Source of the DNA: an uncultured Clostridia bacterium
GTDB taxonomy: Bacteria; Bacillota; Clostridia; Oscillospirales; Acutalibacteraceae
Reading direction: 5' to 3'
NCBI GenBank assembly: GCA_946186725.1
Contig: CAMHOI010000039.1
Span: 1-7,583, forward strand
Length of the DNA: 7,583 nucleotides
In this document: positions 1 through 5,466 of the stretch, piece by piece
Layout: every line of letters begins with the position of its first letter
How positions within the stretch are numbered: position 1 is the stretch's first letter
Notes under the pieces: generated by a model
Seen by the model: the letters and a program-made list of their open reading frames with translations, nothing else
Told to the model about the DNA's origin: nothing
Database searches by the model: none
Translations under genes and position numbers: made by a program

Positions 1-587
1 TCATCAACCGCTTCTACGACATCGCCGACGGCAAGATCCGCTACGACGGCATCAATGTCAACAAGATCAAGAAGGCCGACCTGCGCCGCTCTCTGGGCAT
101 CGTTTTGCAGGACACCAACCTCTTCACCGGCACCGTCATGGAGAACATCCGCTACGGCAACCTCGACGCGAGCGATGAGGACTGCCGCCGTGCCGCCAGA
201 CTGGCCGGCGCCGACGACTTCATCTCCCGCCTGCCCGAGGGCTACGACACCGAGCTGACCAACAACGGCGCCAACCTCTCCCAGGGTCAGCGCCAGCTCA
301 TCGCCATCGCCCGCGCGGCCGTGGCCGATCCGCCCGTCATGATCCTCGACGAGGCGACCTCCTCCATCGACACCCGCACCGAGGCCATCGTTCAGCGGGG
401 CATGGATAAGCTCATGGAGGGCCGCACCGTCTTCGTCATCGCTCACCGCCTCTCCACCGTCAAGAATGCCGACGTCATCCTCGTGCTGGACCACGGCCGC
501 ATCATCGAGCGGGGGAGTCACGAGCAGCTCATCGCGCAGAAGGGCACCTACTATCAGCTCTACACCGGCGCCTTTGAACTGGAGTAA
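1..587 (+). CDS. ABC exporter, C-terminal part of the ATP-binding domain (5' end outside window)
   Basis: This is the last 194 residues of an ATP-binding cassette protein; the first complete codon is at base 3. Visible in order are the helix that follows Walker A (INRFYDIADG), the Q-loop (VLQDTNLF, Gln about visible residue 36), the signature LSQGQ (92-96), Walker B with catalytic glutamate (VMILDE, D116/E117), the D-loop (SSID) and the H-loop histidine (AHRLSTV, H148). Walker A itself lies just before the window. The spacing and the phrases TGTVMENIRYG and IIERGSHEQL are typical of half-transporters of the MsbA/LmrA/BmrA exporter type, which have a membrane domain N-terminal to the ATPase. 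That membrane part cannot be seen here. All visible catalytic residues are intact, so if it is one half of a heterodimer it would be the catalytically competent one. The substrate cannot be predicted. The stop codon is 3 nt before the next gene, implying one operon. Confidence 0.95.
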   Translation, partial: INRFYDIADGKIRYDGINVNKIKKADLRRSLGIVLQDTNLFTGTVMENIRYGNLDASDEDCRRAARLAGADDFISRLPEGYDTELTNNGANLSQGQRQLIAIARAAVADPPVMILDEATSSIDTRTEAIVQRGMDKLMEGRTVFVIAHRLSTVKNADVILVLDHGRIIERGSHEQLIAQKGTYYQLYTGAFELE

Positions 588-590
588 GCC

Positions 591-1310
591 ATGTTTCGCT
601 ACGAGATGCATCTGCACACCGCGCCCTGCAGCGCCTGCGGGGTGCAGACCATGGCCGAAGCGGTCGAGACCTGCGTGAGAGCGGGCTACGCCGGCTTCGT
701 GGTCACCAACCACTTTTATCACGGCAACACCGGGATCGACCGCGCCCTGCCCTGGGAGGACTTTGTGGAGGCCTACGCCGCTGACTGGCGGATGGGCGCC
801 CGCCTGGGCCGGGAGGCCGGGATCGACGTCCTCTTCGGGCTAGAGGAGGGTTACGCCCCCGGCAAGGAGGTGCTCCTCTATGGCCTGACGCCGGAGGACG
901 TCGCCGCCGCACCCTTCCTGCGGGAGAAGGGGCTCGCCTCCTTGAGCGCCTACGTGCGCCAAAAGGGTGGGGTGGTCGTCCACGCCCACCCCTTCCGCAT
1001 CGCCTCATACATCCCCGACCCCGATTGGACGCCCGACCCCGCCCTGCTCGACGGCGTCGAGGTCTACAATGCCCACGGCGACAGCCGCAACGAGCTCGCC
1101 CTCGCCTTTGCCGAGGAGAACGGTCTGCCCGGCACCTCGGGCGGCGACGTCCACCGCACCGAGCAGTTCGGCCGTGCCGGCATCGCCGTTGAGGAGCGCC
1201 TGCGTGATCCCGCCGCCCTCGCCGCCGTCCTGAAAAGCGGCCGCTACCGCCTCATCCGGGAGGGCCGGGTCACCTCGTCGACAGGTTTACATAAAACAGA
1301 AACTCGATAG
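591..1310 (+). CDS. PHP-domain metal-dependent phosphoesterase
   Basis: A 239-residue stand-alone PHP (polymerase and histidinol phosphatase) domain, expected to be a cytoplasmic hydrolase using two or three metal ions to cleave phosphoester bonds. Candidate metal ligands are H7 and H9 (motif MHLHT), H41 (TNHF), E85/E86 (GLEEGYAP), H131 and H133 (VVHAHPFR), H162 (YNAHG) and D186/H188 (GGDVH), which together cover the usual PHP motif set. The ATG is preceded by GGAG at 581-584, six bases away, overlapping the end of the exporter gene, so translation is probably coupled. The substrate is unknown: relatives include histidinol phosphatases and small-nucleotide or oligonucleotide phosphatases, and nothing here decides among them. 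The conserved domain appears to end near LIREGRVTS. The last residues (TGLHKTETR) are encoded across an AT-rich 14-bp repeat and may be a late addition to the reading frame. Confidence 0.9.
   Translation: MFRYEMHLHTAPCSACGVQTMAEAVETCVRAGYAGFVVTNHFYHGNTGIDRALPWEDFVEAYAADWRMGARLGREAGIDVLFGLEEGYAPGKEVLLYGLTPEDVAAAPFLREKGLASLSAYVRQKGGVVVHAHPFRIASYIPDPDWTPDPALLDGVEVYNAHGDSRNELALAFAEENGLPGTSGGDVHRTEQFGRAGIAVEERLRDPAALAAVLKSGRYRLIREGRVTSSTGLHKTETR
1283..1296 (+). repeat. 14-bp AT-rich direct repeat, copy 1 (inside the 3' end of the PHP gene)
   Basis: AGGTTTACATAAAA lies inside the last codons of the PHP gene and recurs exactly at 1616-1629, 333 bases downstream in the same orientation. It is strikingly AT-rich compared with its surroundings. 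The ten bases GTTTACATAA read on the other strand as TTATGTAAAC, which matches the XerD-side arm of the Bacillus dif site as I recall it. No convincing second (XerC) arm is present. Confidence 0.8.
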
Positions 1311-1320
1311 GAGGCCGATC

Positions 1321-1617
1321 ATGGTTCGTCACGTCATTCTCTGGAAGCTGAAGGAGGATCTGCCCGATCCCGCCGCCGTCAAGGCGTCCATCAAGGAGGG
1401 ACTGGAGGGGCTGGTCGGTGTGGTGCCCGGTCTGCTCTCCCTGCGGGTGGTCACCGAGGGCCTGCCCTCCTCCAACGCCGATCTGATGCTGGATTCCACC
1501 CTCACCGACGCCGCCGCTTTGGCGGGCTACGCCGTCCATCCGGCCCACGTCGCCGTCGCCGACGGGCGGGTGCGCCCTTTCACCGCCGAACGCTTCTGCC
1601 TCGATTTTGAGGAATAG
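1321..1617 (+). CDS. Dabb-family (stress-responsive A/B barrel) protein
   Basis: A complete 98-residue protein that fits the dimeric alpha/beta barrel (Dabb) family in length and pattern: an opening strand MVRHVILWKLKED with the conserved early histidine (H4), a long helix with alternating charged residues (about 18-32), a second strand beginning VPGLLSLRVV (about 35-44), the strand ADLMLDSTLTD, then the helix and YAVHPAHVAVA segment typical of the family. Members form ferredoxin-like homodimers; a few are known enzymes, but most bacterial ones have no assigned reaction, so none is given. GGAGG at 1310-1314 precedes the ATG by six bases and overlaps the upstream stop codon. The gene is the last of its operon and is followed by a strong terminator. 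It is flanked by copies of a 14-bp direct repeat. Confidence 0.85.
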   Translation: MVRHVILWKLKEDLPDPAAVKASIKEGLEGLVGVVPGLLSLRVVTEGLPSSNADLMLDSTLTDAAALAGYAVHPAHVAVADGRVRPFTAERFCLDFEE

Positions 1618-1629
1618 GTTTACATAAAA
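1616..1629 (+). repeat. 14-bp AT-rich direct repeat, copy 2 (overlapping the Dabb stop codon)
   Basis: This is an exact second copy of AGGTTTACATAAAA, beginning within the TAG stop of the Dabb gene. Together with copy 1 it brackets the whole Dabb gene and its ribosome binding site. The following bases, up to the terminator stem at 1641, are also AT-rich and do not match those following copy 1. Confidence 0.8.
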
Positions 1630-1640
1630 TTGTGTGATAC

Positions 1641-1681
1641 AAAAAGGAAAGCCCCGACGACGGTCGGGGCTTTCCTTTTTT
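1641..1681. terminator. Strong bidirectional Rho-independent terminator between convergent genes
   Basis: An 18-bp perfect inverted repeat has arms at 1641-1658 and 1663-1680 and the four-base loop GACG. The core is GGAAAGCCCCGAC paired with its complement; the outer five pairs are A:T, so each strand ends in a run of T (six on the + strand at 1676-1681, five on the - strand). It lies 23 bases after the Dabb stop and only 3 bases beyond the stop of the convergent ATPase gene, so it can end transcription from both sides. Confidence 0.95.
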
Positions 1682-1683
1682 CT

Positions 1684-3207
1684 TCAGCTCCAGTACTTGC
1701 GGTCCAGCGACCGAAGCTGTACGGCCTGCATGACGTGCGCGACGTCGATGACCTCTACTCCCGCGAGGTCGGCCACGGTGCGCGCTACCTTGAGCACGCG
1801 GTCGTAGGCGCGCGCCGACATATCCAGGGACTCAAAGGCCTTCTTCAGCGCCGCTTTGGCCGCGTCTGTGACGGGGCAGTACTCGCGGATCATGGCCGAA
1901 GTCATGCGGGCGTTGCAGGGGATCTCCGTCCCCGCGAACCGCTTCCGCTGGATGGCGCGCGCGGCGTTGACCCGCTCCCTGACCTGTGCCGAGGTTTCGG
2001 TACCCTTTTCGTCCGCGAGGGCGTTGAAATCAACGGGCGGTACTTCGACGTGCAGATCCAGCCGGTCCAACATCGGGCCCGAAATGCGGTTGAGGTAGTT
2101 GGCCACGGCCGTCGGGGAGCAGGTGCATTTGCGGGTGGGATGACCGAAATAGCCGCAGGGGCAGGGGTTCATGGCCGCAATGAGCATGAACGAACAGTCG
2201 TAGGACAGCGATCCCGCGACGCGGGTGATGTTGACCTTGCCGTCCTCCAGGGGCTGCCGAAGCACCTCCAGCGTGTGGCGGGAGAACTCCGGCAGCTCGT
2301 CCAGGAAGAGCACCCCGTTGTGCGCCAGGGAGATCTCACCCGGCTTGGGCACCGTGCCGCCGCCCGAGAGCCCGGCCGCCGAGATGGTGTGGTGGGGCGC
2401 CCGGAAGGGCCGCTTGGTGATGAGAGGGACGCCCTCCGGCAGGATCCCGGCCACCGAGTGGATCTTGGTGGTCTCGATCTCCTCCTCAAAGGTCATATCG
2501 GGCAGGATGCCCGGCACCCGCTTGGCGAGCATGGACTTGCCCGATCCGGGCGGCCCGATCAGCAGAACGTTGTGCCCGCCCGCGGCAGCCACCTCGAGGG
2601 CTTTTTTGGGCAGCCGCTGCCCCTTGACGTCGCAGAGATCGAGTAGCGGCTCCTCCTGCCGGAAGGGGAACTGGCCGGGGTGAACGGGACGGATCGTCCG
2701 CTTGCCCGTCAGGTGACCGACCAGCTCATCCACCGAGCTGACGGGCAGAATGTCCAGCCCCTCCACGACGGAGGCCTCGGCGGCGTTGGCGGCAGGGAGG
2801 AAGAAACGGGAAAAGCCCGCCTGCTTGGCGTGGATGGCCATGGCCAGGATGCCGTTGACCGGCCTCACTTCGCCCGACAGCGACAATTCGCCCGCAAAGA
2901 CGCTCTGTGCGTCGCAAGGGGGCAACTGGCCCGTCACGCAGAGCAGGGCGATGAGGATGGGCAGGTCGTACAGCGGCCCCTCCTTGCGCACGTCGGCGGG
3001 GGCCAGATTGAGGGTGATGCGGCTGACGGGGAAGCGGAATCCGCAGTTTTTGAGGGCGGCGCGCACCCGGTCGCGCGATTCTTTGACCGAGGCGTCCGGC
3101 AGCCCTACCACGTCAAAGCAGGGGAGTCCCTGCGCAAGGTCCGCCTCCACCTCCACGGTGAAGGCGTCCAGCCCGAAGAGCCCCAGACTGTATGCCTTGG
3201 ATACCAT
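1684..3207 (-). CDS. comM: YifB/ComM-family Mg-chelatase-like AAA+ ATPase
   Basis: A complete 507-residue protein of normal length for the family. Residues about 20-140 form the Lon-S16-like ChlI domain (FDVVGLPDASVKESRDRV and NLAPADVRKEG are hallmarks). The AAA+ module follows with Walker A GPPGSGKS (218-225), Walker B VLFLDEL (D303/E304), a four-cysteine NPCPCGYFGH...KCTCSP segment (C349, C351, C361, C363) and the arginine-bearing SGPMLDRLDLHVEVP. The C-terminal Mg-chelatase-type helical domain (about 410-500) ends in VQLRSLDRKYWS. Well-studied ComM is a hexameric helicase that promotes branch migration during natural transformation; the family also occurs in bacteria not known to be competent, so a general role in homologous recombination is an inference. 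The start is supported by AGGGGAGG six bases upstream. It is a monocistronic gene, convergent with the Dabb gene and divergent from the RNase J gene. Confidence 0.95.
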   Translation of the reverse strand: MVSKAYSLGLFGLDAFTVEVEADLAQGLPCFDVVGLPDASVKESRDRVRAALKNCGFRFPVSRITLNLAPADVRKEGPLYDLPILIALLCVTGQLPPCDAQSVFAGELSLSGEVRPVNGILAMAIHAKQAGFSRFFLPAANAAEASVVEGLDILPVSSVDELVGHLTGKRTIRPVHPGQFPFRQEEPLLDLCDVKGQRLPKKALEVAAAGGHNVLLIGPPGSGKSMLAKRVPGILPDMTFEEEIETTKIHSVAGILPEGVPLITKRPFRAPHHTISAAGLSGGGTVPKPGEISLAHNGVLFLDELPEFSRHTLEVLRQPLEDGKVNITRVAGSLSYDCSFMLIAAMNPCPCGYFGHPTRKCTCSPTAVANYLNRISGPMLDRLDLHVEVPPVDFNALADEKGTETSAQVRERVNAARAIQRKRFAGTEIPCNARMTSAMIREYCPVTDAAKAALKKAFESLDMSARAYDRVLKVARTVADLAGVEVIDVAHVMQAVQLRSLDRKYWS

Positions 3208-3236
3208 ATCCGACCTCCCCTACGTTCTTTTCCCCC

Positions 3237-3265
3237 ATTTTACCACCCGGACGTGCCGGATTCAA
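3237..3265 (-). promoter_or_regulatory. SigA-type promoter for the YifB/ComM gene
   Basis: On the minus strand TTGAAT (3260-3265) and TAAAAT (3237-3242) are separated by exactly 17 bases. Each hexamer departs from consensus at one or two positions. Transcription would start near 3230, giving a leader of about 22 nt with the AGGGGAGG ribosome binding site at 3214-3221. Confidence 0.7.
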
Positions 3266-3338
3266 CCACCATTTCACATCCGCTGCATAAGCGGCTCCGC
3301 TTTTGCCGAAAACAAGAGAGGAGACCCCCTGCCCGTGC

Positions 3339-3367
3339 TTGACAAAACGGTTGATTTCCGTTATAAT
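3339..3367 (+). promoter_or_regulatory. Perfect-consensus SigA promoter for the RNase J operon
   Basis: TTGACA (3339-3344) and TATAAT (3362-3367) both match the vegetative consensus exactly, with the ideal 17-base spacer. Transcription should begin near 3374-3376. It is the only strong rightward promoter seen before the RNase J gene and would serve the downstream gdpP and rplI genes too. Confidence 0.92.
3346..3362. promoter_or_regulatory. Inverted repeat in the spacer of the RNase J promoter (possible operator)
   Basis: AACGG and CCGTT are separated by seven bases (TTGATTT), filling nearly the whole space between the -35 and -10 boxes and ending on the first base of the -10. The position is that of a typical repressor or activator binding site. 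The half-sites are only five bases, so chance is possible, and no regulator is encoded nearby. Confidence 0.35.
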
Positions 3368-3382
3368 GTATTCTTACAGTGG

Positions 3383-3398
3383 AATACTATGGAGTATT
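3383..3398 (+). promoter_or_regulatory. 5'-terminal stem-loop of the RNase J leader
   Basis: AATACT pairs perfectly with AGTATT around the loop ATGG. With transcription starting near 3374-3376 the stem begins within about ten bases of the mRNA 5' end. Since RNase J is a 5'-to-3' exonuclease sensitive to structure at 5' ends, this hairpin could affect the stability of its own message; that role is inferred. Confidence 0.5.
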
Positions 3399-3419
3399 AG
3401 CATCTATTTGCGGAATCGG

Positions 3420-3443
3420 CCCTCCTCCCGCCGGGAAAGAGGG
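3420..3443 (+). promoter_or_regulatory. Second leader stem-loop
   Basis: CCCTC (3420-3424) pairs with GAGGG (3439-3443), and TCCC (3426-3429) with GGGA (3433-3436), leaving a small asymmetric internal loop and a three-base apical loop. It is followed by A residues, not T, so on this strand it is a structural element and not a terminator. Confidence 0.4.
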
Positions 3444-3492
3444 AAAAATATAGACGTACATATCCCCCTGCATTTCACACCAAAATCATCGT

Positions 3493-3522
3493 GGGCGGCC
3501 GGAACGCCGCCCGGAAACGGAG
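3493..3522 (+). promoter_or_regulatory. GC-only stem-loop next to the RNase J ribosome binding site
   Basis: GGGCGGC (3493-3499) pairs perfectly with GCCGCCC (3506-3512) around a six-base loop. The probable ribosome binding site GGAG is at 3519-3522, seven bases after the stem and eleven before the ATG, a longer spacing than for the other genes of the window. A stable stem this close may influence ribosome loading or block a 5' exonuclease. Confidence 0.5.
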
Positions 3523-3533
3523 TCTTTTCCACT

Positions 3534-5438
3534 ATGGCAAAACAGAACAAGAATCGCCCCGCGGCCCCCTCGCCCGAGGCGCTCGCCGCCGAGGGCAAGC
3601 GGATGCCGCGCGCGTCCTCCGCCGGCGGCGAGTCCCGCAAGCCCAAGCGCGTCGAGCCCATCGACGCCCTGCTTTCCGCCCCCTCGCCCAAAAAGGGGAG
3701 CGCCCCCAGGCAGAAAAAGCAAACCCCCAAGGCGCCTGCACCCAAGCAGCCCGCACCCAAGCAGCCCGCCCGTCGGAGCAGGAAGAGCGGCGCCGTGCTC
3801 AAGGTCATCCCGCTGGGCGGCCTGGAGGAGATCGGCAAGAATCTCACCGTCTACGAGTGCGGCGGAGACATCATTCTGGTCGACTGCGGCATGACCTTCC
3901 CCGATGAGGAGATGCCCGGCATCGACATCGTCATCCCCGACTTCACCTATATCCTCAAGAACCGCGACCGCGTGCGCGGTCTCTTCGTCACCCACGGGCA
4001 TGAGGATCACATCGGCGCCATTCCCTACCTGCTCAAGGAGCTGCCCGGCCTGCCCATCTACGGCACCCCCCTCACCCTCGGCCTGATCGAGGGCAAGCTC
4101 AAGGAGCATTCCCTGCGCAATGTCAAGCTGAATGTCCGCCGCCCCGGCGACGTCATCAAGGCGGGGTGTTTCTCTGTGGAATTTATCCACGTCAATCACT
4201 CCATCCCCGACTCGGTCGCCATGGCCATCCGCTGCCCCGCCGGGCTTTTCGTCCATACCGGCGACTTCAAGATCGACATGACGCCGATCGACGGCAAGGT
4301 CATCGACCTGGCGCGCTTTGCCGCGCTGGGCGAGGAAGGGGTCACCGCCCTCTTATCCGATTCCACCAATGCCGAGCGCCCGGGCTTCACGCCCACCGAG
4401 CGGCTGGTAGGGGGGACCTTTTCCCAGATCTTTGCCCGCTCGCAGGATAAGCGGATCATCGTGGCCACCTTCTCCTCCAACATCCACCGCATCCAGCAGA
4501 TCATCGACCAGGCCGCCCAGTATAAGCGCAAGGTCGCCGTCTCCGGCCGGAGCATGATCAACGCCGTCTCGGTGGCGGCGGAGCTGGGCTACCTCCGCAT
4601 TCCCGAGGGGCTCCTCATCGACATCGACGTCATCCGCCGCTACGCCCCCGAGCAGACGGTCATCATCACCACCGGCTCCCAGGGCGAGCCCATGTCGGCG
4701 CTCCACCGCATGGCTTTCTCCGACCATCGCAAGGTGTCGGTCACGTCGCAGGACGTCATCATCATCTCCGCCAATCCCATCCCCGGCAATGAGAAGCTGG
4801 TCTCCCGCGTCATCAACGAGCTGCTCAAGCTCGGTGCCGAGGTCGTGTTCGAGAAAATGTACGACGTGCACGTTTCCGGCCACGCCTGCGCCGAGGAGCT
4901 CAAGCTCATCATGAACCTGACCAAGCCCCGCTTCTTTATGCCCCTGCACGGGGAGTACCGCCATCTCTTCGCCAACGCCCGCAACGCGCAGGCGGTCGGC
5001 ATGGACCGCCGCAACGTCATGATCGCCCGCCTGGGTGACGTGGTCGAGTTTACCTCTGACAGCATGAAGTGTGCCGCCTCGGTGCAGGCGGGCCGTGTGC
5101 TGGTGGACGGCCTGGGCGTGGGCGACGTGGGCAGCATCGTCCTGCGCGACCGCAAGCATTTGGCCGAGGACGGCCTGATCGCCGTGGTCATGACCATCGA
5201 CTCCTCCACGGGCGAGGTGGTCTCCGGGCCCGAGATCGTCACCCGCGGCTTTGTCTACGTGCGGGAGGCCGAGCCCCTGCTGGACGACATCCGCGCCGTC
5301 GCCTGCCGGGTGCTTGACGCCCGCTCGGGCAAGGACTGGGCGTCCATCAAGACCGGTCTGAGGGATGAACTCTCCCGCTTCCTCTTCGACGCGACCCGCC
5401 GCACGCCCATGATCCTGCCCATCATCATGGAAATCTGA
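3534..5438 (+). CDS. rnj: Ribonuclease J (J1-type) with a basic N-terminal extension
   Basis: A 634-residue metallo-beta-lactamase/beta-CASP ribonuclease, the Firmicutes enzyme that combines 5'-to-3' exonuclease and endonuclease activity in mRNA decay and rRNA maturation. The catalytic core starts at about residue 87 (VIPLGGLEEIGKN). Zinc ligands are present: HGHEDH (H154, H156, D158, H159), H222 (NHSIPDS) and D244 (HTGDFK); the beta-CASP motifs SGRSM and HVSGHA follow, and PLHGEYRH has H472. The N-terminal ligands align with Bacillus RNase J1 at a constant offset of 80, so the catalytic set is J1-like. The first 86 residues are low-complexity, rich in Ala, Pro, Lys and Arg, with an APKQP tandem repeat, and are absent from the roughly 555-residue Bacillus enzyme. 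The ATG at 3534 is chosen because earlier in-frame starts lie at or before the promoter -10 box, and GGAG precedes it. It is the first gene of an operon with gdpP, 28 nt downstream. Confidence 0.95.
   Translation: MAKQNKNRPAAPSPEALAAEGKRMPRASSAGGESRKPKRVEPIDALLSAPSPKKGSAPRQKKQTPKAPAPKQPAPKQPARRSRKSGAVLKVIPLGGLEEIGKNLTVYECGGDIILVDCGMTFPDEEMPGIDIVIPDFTYILKNRDRVRGLFVTHGHEDHIGAIPYLLKELPGLPIYGTPLTLGLIEGKLKEHSLRNVKLNVRRPGDVIKAGCFSVEFIHVNHSIPDSVAMAIRCPAGLFVHTGDFKIDMTPIDGKVIDLARFAALGEEGVTALLSDSTNAERPGFTPTERLVGGTFSQIFARSQDKRIIVATFSSNIHRIQQIIDQAAQYKRKVAVSGRSMINAVSVAAELGYLRIPEGLLIDIDVIRRYAPEQTVIITTGSQGEPMSALHRMAFSDHRKVSVTSQDVIIISANPIPGNEKLVSRVINELLKLGAEVVFEKMYDVHVSGHACAEELKLIMNLTKPRFFMPLHGEYRHLFANARNAQAVGMDRRNVMIARLGDVVEFTSDSMKCAASVQAGRVLVDGLGVGDVGSIVLRDRKHLAEDGLIAVVMTIDSSTGEVVSGPEIVTRGFVYVREAEPLLDDIRAVACRVLDARSGKDWASIKTGLRDELSRFLFDATRRTPMILPIIMEI
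3738..3767 (+). repeat. 15-bp tandem repeat (two copies) in the RNase J N-terminal tail
   Basis: GCACCCAAGCAGCCC occurs twice back to back and starts a third time (GCC). It encodes the repeated peptide APKQP in the disordered linker. Exact copies suggest recent slippage duplication, so the copy number may differ between strains. Confidence 0.85.
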
Positions 5439-5446
5439 CTTCATCT

Positions 5447-5459
5447 CTCCTTTCGGAGG
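5447..5459 (+). promoter_or_regulatory. gdpP ribosome binding site with a small hairpin over it
   Basis: GGAGG (5455-5459) is seven bases before the gdpP ATG. CTCC at 5447-5450 can pair with GGAG at 5455-5458 around the loop TTTC. The four-pair stem is weak, but it would be opened by ribosomes finishing the RNase J gene at 5438, giving modest translational coupling. Confidence 0.4.
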
Positions 5460-5466
5460 CGTAAGC

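Larger units (their letters stand above)
3208..3533. other. Divergent regulatory region between the YifB/ComM and RNase J genes
   Basis: These 326 bases contain no convincing gene. They hold a leftward promoter for the ATPase gene (3237-3265), a rightward promoter for the RNase J gene (3339-3367) and a leader of about 160 nt. Between the two promoters are short overlapping dyads: AAGCGG-CT-CCGCTT at 3289-3302 followed by TTTT-rich bases, and CCGC/GCGG at 3280-3294. These are mutually exclusive and too weak to call as a terminator. The reading frame of RNase J stays open leftwards to about 3303, but that part precedes the likely transcription start and is not coding. Confidence 0.75.

Noticed and set aside
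1286..1314. TTTACA of the repeat as a -35 box for a Dabb promoter
   Set aside because: At 16-18 bases downstream there is only the ribosome binding site (AGGAGG), with no plausible -10. The same holds for the second copy, where 17 bases lead into the terminator stem.
1630..2646. A 338-codon plus-strand open frame opposite the YifB/ComM gene
   Set aside because: It would start before and read through the strong terminator at 1641-1681 and is antisense to a conserved gene, with no domain pattern of its own.
3280..3305. Possible terminator between the divergent promoters (AAGCGG/CCGCTT followed by TTTT)
   Set aside because: The palindrome leaves only about five pairs once a loop is allowed, and competes with a second dyad. 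No gene upstream on that strand needs a terminator there.
3389..3400. A three-codon upstream reading frame (ATG GAG TAT TAG) in the RNase J leader
   Set aside because: The ATG sits in the loop of the 5' hairpin, which is curious, but there is no good ribosome binding site in front of it and so short a frame is expected by chance.
3303..3533. A longer RNase J starting at 3303
   Set aside because: This start lies upstream of the perfect promoter, so the transcript would not contain it. Another in-frame ATG at 3366 falls in the -10 box. The intervening peptide shows no RNase J similarity.
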